Translations under genes and position numbers: made by a program
In this document: piece by piece, positions 58,692 through 64,000 of the stretch
How the letters are laid out: every line of letters starts with the position of its first letter
Numbering within the stretch: the first letter of the stretch is position 1
Assembly (NCBI GenBank): GCA_941918925.1
Contig: OW799233.1
Coordinates: 9,230,001 to 9,294,000, forward strand
Direction of reading: 5' to 3'
DNA: 64,000 bases
Origin: Phyto melanocephala
Taxonomy: Eukaryota > Arthropoda > Insecta > Diptera > Rhinophoridae
Notes under the pieces: generated by a model
Told to the model about the DNA's origin: nothing
Database searches by the model: none
The model's input: only the letters and a program-made list of their open reading frames with translations

Positions 58692-59380
58692 TTTATTGTC
58701 TATAGATAATAATCCTTACAGACTAAAGTATGTAAAATAACAAAACAAAATTAAGGTTATATATAAAATAATATTCAATATTAATTCAACGATTTAAATA
58801 TAAAATGATATTTCTTTTAACAATTTCTTTACTTTCATTAAGGCCAATAAGGTGATAATAATTATTAAAGTTTTCACATATACAACGAAGAGGATCATTA
58901 TTAGCATAGTTGGTTCTATAGTATTTTAAGTTAATAAAACGGAAATTTCGAGTTGGTCTGGTTGGAACATTAAAAGATATTTTACTTAGCAGGAATTCAG
59001 AGTCGATATCGCCTTGAATTAGGCCCAGCACAAAAGAAAAACTCAGCATTGAACGACGACTTTTTAAAGTTGGTAATTTTATAAGACAGAGTCTGCTTTC
59101 GTATGAAGGTAGTAAAAACGAATTCCATCCAAGGCCACGAAGACAAAATATTAAAAACTTCTTTTGTACAGACTCGATACTATCAATATGAATATTATAG
59201 CAAGGATCCCAAATAATCGATCCATATTCAAGAATAGGTCGAACTAACGATGAATATAATTGTTTCGTAATATAAGGATCTAGAAATTCCTTGCACCACC
59301 TCTTCATAAATCCAAGTACACCATTTGCTTTGTTAACAATTAAAGAAATATGGTCACGAAAATTTAATATGTACAAATAA
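58691..59380 (-). pseudogene. Jockey/CR1-type non-LTR retrotransposon, 5'-truncated
   Basis: The 196-codon open reading (58786-59376) has no stop until its natural C-terminus. It reads FRDHISLIVNKANGVLGFMK, RWCKEFLDPYITKQLYSSLV, RPILEYGSIIWDPCYN, SIESVQKKFLIFCLRGLGW, YESRLCLIKLPTLKSRRSML and PTRPTRNFRFINLKYYRTN. This is the RT thumb and C-terminal region seen in many insect Jockey/CR1-like elements. The 3' UTR is about 95 bp and ends in a (TAAA)n tail. The 5' end stops abruptly at about 59380, typical of incomplete target-primed reverse transcription. The lack of stops suggests a fairly recent insertion. Confidence 0.85.
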
Positions 59381-59987
59381 ACACAAGCTTATGCTCGTAC
59401 CTACATTAGTTCGTGTGTATGTATGTATGTACGTATTTGTAACACCTGAACATGTAAAATGTAAAACAACATACTTTTGATATTTTTACCGGCTTTTACT
59501 TTTTTGTAAAATAACATCATGTTTTTGTTTTTTCGGAGAAAAAAAAACGTCTTTATGTCATTCCAAATGACAGCGACAATGACAACAACAGCTATAACTA
59601 TAACAACAAATCGCATTCATCCGTCAATCAATTTGTCAAAAAGCAGACATAAAGCAAAAACTGTATGAAAAAAAAAAAACACACACACATACAGACGAAT
59701 AGAAAAACTTAAACATAAATGAACTTGTTATTTCAAACAGAGTGTTTTTAATTTTTATTACAAAAGTTGTTAAAAATAAGTTGTATTTTGTGTTAATAAA
59801 TTATAATAGTTATGATTAAGGAAGACATTTTTTTTTTTAATTTACTAACTTACTTAAGAATTACTTATGAGAACGGTTTTTGAAAAAGATTTGTTCATGA
59901 GCTGTTAAAATAACTGACATTGACATTGAAAGAAATATTAGATTTGAGAGATACATACATACATACATACATACATACATACATACA

Positions 59988-60018
<31 letters not shown>

Positions 60019-60413
60019 TTTGACATACAGAGTTGTCTTTCATATTCTGGCGCATAGATTTTTCAATAAAAAATAATAAGAAACTCACGTTCTACTAGGC
60101 TGGTAGAGGCTTAGAAAAATCTACTTAAAATATATTTATTAATTTGTTGCCATAAGGAAAAATACAAAAAAATATGTATTTGATTCTATGATTCATTAAA
60201 AATGTTCAAACATAATTGATTTCATGTTCAAAATTGTCACTATCATTATCAATTTTAGCAGTGATTTTTAATTTAATTATTGCGAGAAAAACGCCATAAA
60301 ACTATACTAAAAAATAAAGGGTGATGCAAAATTACTATCTCAAAAAAAATATCTTCTTATAAATTATTTCTCATATTGTTATAAAATGGATTTGAACACA
60401 ATAATCAAATATT
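59381..60413. other. AT-rich tract
   Basis: Apart from the (ACAT)n array annotated separately, nothing is recognised. Confidence 0.5.
59951..60017 (+). repeat. (ATAC)n microsatellite
   Basis: About 16 uninterrupted ATAC units. The minus-strand MYVC-repeat open frame across it is just this array translated. Confidence 0.95.
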
Positions 60414-60927
60414 GGGTCCGCCAAATAACTTTTTTTTTTTGAAAATGCTATAAAAAAAGTGTAGCTTCGGCTGTGTGGCACGTAGCGCCGTCCTGTTGCC
60501 AATATCCTCCTCTTCAATTTTTGTAAAGAAAAATTGTCCCATTTCTACGGCCACGCCTTGCTCATTTTCGAAGAAAAATGGCCCAATTATGCCTCTGGAC
60601 CAAAATCCACACCAAACAGTAACTCGTTTTGGGTGTATCGGCTTTTCAATGTATGCGTGCGGGTTTTCTGTGCCCCAAATGCGACAATTTTGCTTGTTTA
60701 CATACCCGCCAAGATCAAAATGAGCTTCATCTGAAAAGATGATTTTTTTTTTGGCAAAATCGGCCAAAGTAACGTCGCAATATTTGTCAGCATTGTTCAA
60801 GCGTATAAACAACCATATTCGTTCAGCGGAAGGATAAGGCTAATTATCTGTCAAATCAGACATGAGCTAAATGTTACCATTCACGAAATAAGCACTAGTT
60901 GAAAAAAAAACGTTAGATTGCGGACCC
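60414..60927 (-). mobile_element. Internally deleted Tc1/mariner element with transposase fragment
   Basis: Terminal inverted repeats GGGTCCGCCAAATAACTTTT and, reversed, GGGTCCGCAATCTAACGTTT bound 514 bp. The minus strand encodes LADFAKKKIIFSDEAHFDLG (first catalytic aspartate), GYVNKQNCRIWGTENPHAYI, EKPIHPKRVTVWCGFWSRGI and IGPFFFENEQGVAVEMGQFF. It then runs straight into the 3' end: the second and third catalytic residues and the N-terminal DNA-binding half are deleted. Flanks do not preserve a clear TA pair. This is a different family from the element at 21388 (unrelated TIR). Confidence 0.8.
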
Positions 60928-61042
60928 TTTATAATTAAATCCAATGATTAATAGTGACAATTTTTTCTAAAAGTTTTTACTGGACTGCGTTCCTTTTCAC
61001 AAAATCTGAGAAAAAAAGCTCACAGCTTATTTCGTGCAGTTT

Positions 61043-61540
61043 TTATACCCTTCACCTGTGGTGCACAAGGGTATATATAGCTTTGTCATTCCGTTTGTAA
61101 TTTCTACAATTTTACAATTTCCGACGCCATAAAGTATATATTTTCTGAAAGCTTATGAATAGAGGAGTCGATTAAGCCCTGACCGTCGCTATTTAAATTC
61201 AGCACAATCGCTCTATAACTTTCTGAGATATGAGCAAAACACCACGACCACCTCGTTTTTTCACAATTACAACAACAACATACGTATATACTAGTTAAAG
61301 TAAGCGTGGCATCGAATCCCAGCTGAGCCAAAAAAAAAATTTTTTTATTTTATTTTATATATTATTTATATTTTAATTATTTTTTTTTATATATTTTTTT
61401 AAAATTTTTTTAAACAAGTTTTTTAACATATTAAAAAAATTTTTTTTTTAATATTTTTTATTGTTTTTTTTTGTTTTTAATATATTTTTTTTTGTAATTT
61501 TTTTTTGAGAAACACATACGAAAACTCAATTTATAATTTT
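61043..61540 (+). repeat. Family B repeat, 3'-truncated copy
   Basis: Starts TATACCCTTCACCTGTGGTG, CACAAGGGTATATATAG and includes AGTTAAAGTAAGCGTGGCAT, CGAATCCCAGC then an A/T tract. The right-end palindrome is missing; it runs into the next copy at about 61540. Confidence 0.7.
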
Positions 61541-62196
61541 ACCCTTCACACAGTGAGAAAGGGTATATATAGGTTTGTCATTCCGTGTGAAATTTCTACA
61601 ATTTTCATTTCCGACCACATAAAGTATATATTTTCTGAAAGGTTATGCGTAGGGGAGTCGATTCAGCTCTGTCAGTCTGTCCGTCTGTACGTGTGTATGT
61701 TGAAATAAACTTTTTGAAGCCCACCGATATCGCATGGACCCAGGTGCGCATGGACCCAGGTGAATTATTTAATCATCAGAAATATTCGGGAGTAGATCGG
61801 TATTGAAAATCAGAAATATCGGTTCATAAACAACTGAGATGTGAGCAAAAACCCACGACCACCTCGATTTTTTTCACAAAAACAACATTACAACAACAAC
61901 ATACATACATACAAACGTGTATACTGGTTAGAGTAAACATGGCATCGAATCCCAGTTGAGCCAAAAAAACATTTTTTTTATATTTTTTTTTTAATTTTTT
62001 TTTAATTTTTATTTAATATATTATTTATATTTTTATTATTTTTTTTTAATTTTTTTTTATTTTTTTTTTTGTTTTATGTTTATTATATATATTTTAATTA
62101 TTTTTTAAAAAATTTTTTTTTTAATTTTTTTTTAAATTTTTTTTTTAAATTTTTTTTATTTTTTTTTTTATTTTTTTTATTGAATGACTACAAGAG
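61540..62196 (+). repeat. Family B repeat, head-to-tail second copy, 3'-truncated
   Basis: Starts ACCCTTCACACAGTGAGAAA, GGGTATATATAGG and includes ACTGGTTAGAG..ATCGAATCCCAG (61923-61957) and about 220 bp of T/A, ending at TTGAATGACTACAAGAG before the family's terminal palindrome. A 13-bp segment GCGCATGGACCCAGGTG is locally duplicated at 61736-61760. Confidence 0.7.
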
Positions 62197-62380
62197 TGTC
62201 TTAAAATTGGCGAAATTTTAGTGCTTTTCCTGTCAAATAATAAGTCAAGTTTCTTCCTAATTTTTTGCTTTAATAATGGTTAATCCCATAATTTTGTCCA
62301 GCAAAAGATGGAACTTTTTTAAAATTAAAGTTTTAACAGTGAAGAAAATCTTTTTAAGTTTTATTCCTATTTCTTAAATA

Positions 62381-62925
62381 AAGGGCGATTTAATTTTAGG
62401 GGCCGATGGTATGGTTCAATTATGTATGAAACAAAATATTGGCCAAATGGCCACTGCGCGGAACACCTTCATCCGATGTTACAAATTTTCAATGACAATG
62501 TTGATGTTCAAATGTTGGGCACGATGATTAGTCAAGATTGACTGCTCTTTTGCCACACTATCGCGAGAAAACAGCAATGTTTCTCATTCAACGTACTAAG
62601 AAGTCATTCGCAGATGTTTTCACATTTCATACAGACCTGTTTTGCTGAAATTTAAATATTTTCCACAATTCTCCCGATTGCGGACGAATTTAAACGATTC
62701 TGTTGACCAAAAGAATCACGAAGTGCATGAAATGCATTTTGATTTGAACGCCCATTTTCATAATAAGCCTAAATAAATTTAACGCGTTGCTCGATTGTGT
62801 ATCTTACAACGGTTCAAATTAAGTTAGTCTGAATTTGAGAAATGTCAAGAGAAATGCGGAAAAAAAAACCTGACGTTTAGGTGGGGTTCACATTCAACAT
62901 CGGCCCTTAAAATTTAACCACCATT
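62381..62925 (-). pseudogene. Tc1/mariner relic (DNA-binding half)
   Basis: Imperfect terminal repeats (left GATTTAATTTTAGGGGCCGATG shown in part as TTTTAGGGGCCGATG, right reversed TTTTAAGGGCCGATG) bound about 540 bp. The minus strand reads TIEQRVKFI*AYYENGRSNQ and NAFHALRDSFGQQNRLNSSA, IGRIVEN. This is the first helix-turn-helix of the Tc1/mariner-like transposases (family EQRVKFIQAYYENGRS). The catalytic domain is absent. Broken by stops. Confidence 0.75.
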
Positions 62926-63203
62926 TATATGTGTTTCCTAGCCGTTATATGTTTATAAAATAAATATTTTGTTTTTCGAATTGCGTAAAAAACTAAATTT
63001 CGTTTTACTGCGCAGCTTGTGGCTATACTTTAGTCCCTCACTGTATATGAAACTCTTTACACGTTCAAAAACAAATTTGTATTATTGTTTTACAGAACAA
63101 CAATTAACCGCCGCTATCGACAAAAGTTGTCACTTACTCGGTGTCAATTAAGTGGCATCAAAACAAATTAACTACATCATAATAAAATATTCCATTCTGG
63201 ATA
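62926..63203. other. AT-rich non-coding tract
   Basis: Nothing recognised. Confidence 0.45.
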
Positions 63204-63324
63204 TCAATTATCGTTCTATGAAACTGTGAAATGAAAAGTTTTTGTGAGTTACATCATATGGTGCCAACATACCTTGTGCTATACAAAAACTTTTCATTTC
63301 ACAATTTTACAGAACGAGAATTGA
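63204..63324. repeat. Foldback (121 bp)
   Basis: Left arm TCAATTATCGTTCTATGAAA, CTGTGAAATGAAAAGTTTTT, GT. The right arm is its complement with a few changes, ending CAGAACGAGAATTGAA. The loop is about 40 bp. Probably a short MITE; target duplication not visible. Confidence 0.75.
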
Positions 63325-63733
63325 ACCCCTGGGGCTTTAGTGCTGCCATTTTTCCAGAAATATTAAATAAAAATTTATACAATATATTGTTCTTACAAAT
63401 TTTAGAATAAAATTTCATAAAATATTCAACCATAGAAACAATTTACAGTTTTACAAAATTTGTGAAAAGTGCTATAAATTTAATAGAAAAAAAATAGTGC
63501 CTTTCTATTGGTGCAAAAAAAGTTCAATTTATAATTAGAAAAAAAAAGAAATTGTGTTCAAAATCTATTTAAAAAATGTTGTTAATGACAAAACTATTGA
63601 AAAAAAAATATTTAAAAATTTCAACATAAACCAAATATACACAAATTTAAAATAATTCAACTACACTTAGGACAATTTTAAAACAAACTCAAATAAACAT
63701 AAAGAAATATTGTTGAATTTTTGTTTTAACAAG
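63325..63733 (-). other. Presumed start of the intron downstream of the exon
   Basis: AT-rich with A/T runs and no repeat recognised. If the GTAAGT at 63734-63739 is a real splice donor, this is the first part of an intron read right to left. Confidence 0.4.
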
Positions 63734-63739
63734 ACTTAC

Positions 63740-64000
63740 TGCCATGAAAAACTGCCGGTAATGCCGTCTTTGAGACGATCTCTTAACGAACGTTGTCTAC
63801 TTGGTCCCGAACCGCTTAAAGGTGGCAACATGGAATTCTCATCGTTGCCATCTTCAAGTACGGTGGTTATATTTGAAGCCGAAGTTGATATGGATGCTGG
63901 GGCGCCACTGGCGGTTGCCGAATATTCCATTATGGGTGGCTGTTGTTGCGTTGGTAAAAATTGCTGATTATGTTGTTGTTGCTGTTGCTGTTGGTCTCTT
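63740..64000 (-). CDS. Host gene coding exon (partial), Gln-rich then Ser-rich
   Basis: The minus strand is open from the window edge to 63740. It reads a Gln run (RDQQQQQQQHNQQ), FLPTQQQPPIMEYSATASG, then an Ser/Ala/Thr-rich stretch (ASISTSASNITTVLEDGN), DENSMLPPLSGSGPS and a basic end RQRSLRDRLKDGITGSFSW. GTAAGT (minus strand, 63739-63734) follows directly and is a strong splice donor. The codon read across it would be CAG then TAA, so an unspliced transcript would stop there, which leaves a terminal-exon reading possible. Codon use is balanced and GC is clearly higher than in the flanks, and poly-CAG/CAA tracts are common in fly neural and signalling proteins. RSLRDRL could be a phosphorylation-prone basic motif. 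I do not recognise the gene. The upstream part lies outside the window. Confidence 0.7.

Noticed and set aside
59861..60088. Frame with repeated MYVC residues
   Set aside because: Translation of the (ATAC)n microsatellite.

Overview
This looks like a piece of an insect nuclear genome, most likely a fly and possibly a calyptrate; the taxon is an inference. It is strongly AT-rich, has no operons or bacterial-type gene packing, and is filled with insect-type transposable elements: Tc1/mariner, PIF/Harbinger, hAT-like and Helitron DNA elements, and RNase H-bearing, RTE and Jockey/CR1 non-LTR retrotransposons. The only stretch I would call a host coding exon is at the right edge (about 63740-64000, minus strand). 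It encodes a poly-Gln then Ser-rich segment and ends at a GTAAGT splice donor. The rest of the window then lies downstream of that donor on the minus strand, and is most simply one very large intron, or intron plus intergenic DNA.

Layout. 1-5.5 kb: a terminal-repeat element with an internal duplication, a short inverted-repeat element (312 bp, 8-bp duplication), and a 2.07 kb terminal-repeat element that holds a foldback and a frameshifted unrecognised ORF. 5.5-9.8 kb: two non-autonomous Helitrons, a foldback, an RNase H-type retroelement relic and an old copy of dispersed repeat family B. 10.7-13.7 kb: a putative TA-duplicating element, then a GC-richer retrotransposon 3' end inserted with a target duplication into another B copy, then a mariner relic whose catalytic region is duplicated in tandem. 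14.8-23.2 kb: foldback elements, a B copy, a Helitron, a Harbinger-like mini-element, two mariner relics and a hAT-type mini-element with a perfect 8-bp duplication. 24.8-36.5 kb: degenerate GC-richer tracts, a Harbinger transposase relic, a Helitron, a B copy next to a mariner relic, and two inverted-repeat elements. 38.1-39.3 kb: one 8-bp-duplicating element nested inside a related one. 42.8-52.9 kb: Helitrons (one split by a B copy), more B copies and a 21-bp minisatellite. 53.8-64 kb: a foldback with a 7-bp duplication, three non-LTR fragments, two internally deleted mariners, B copies, a tetranucleotide satellite, a foldback and the host exon.

Families. Family A (Helitron-like): 5' TCTATATATA, about 120-bp internal tandem units, a 3' hairpin, CTAG-T. 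Family B: starts TATACCCTTCAC, ends with a palindrome around GGCACGGCC and CTTACTTGTT. Family C/D: ends CAAGGC, 8-bp duplications. No intact transposase or reverse transcriptase is visible, so all identified mobile elements appear non-autonomous or dead here. I see no RNA gene, CRISPR array or convincing new molecular system. The most novel material is the repeat families themselves.
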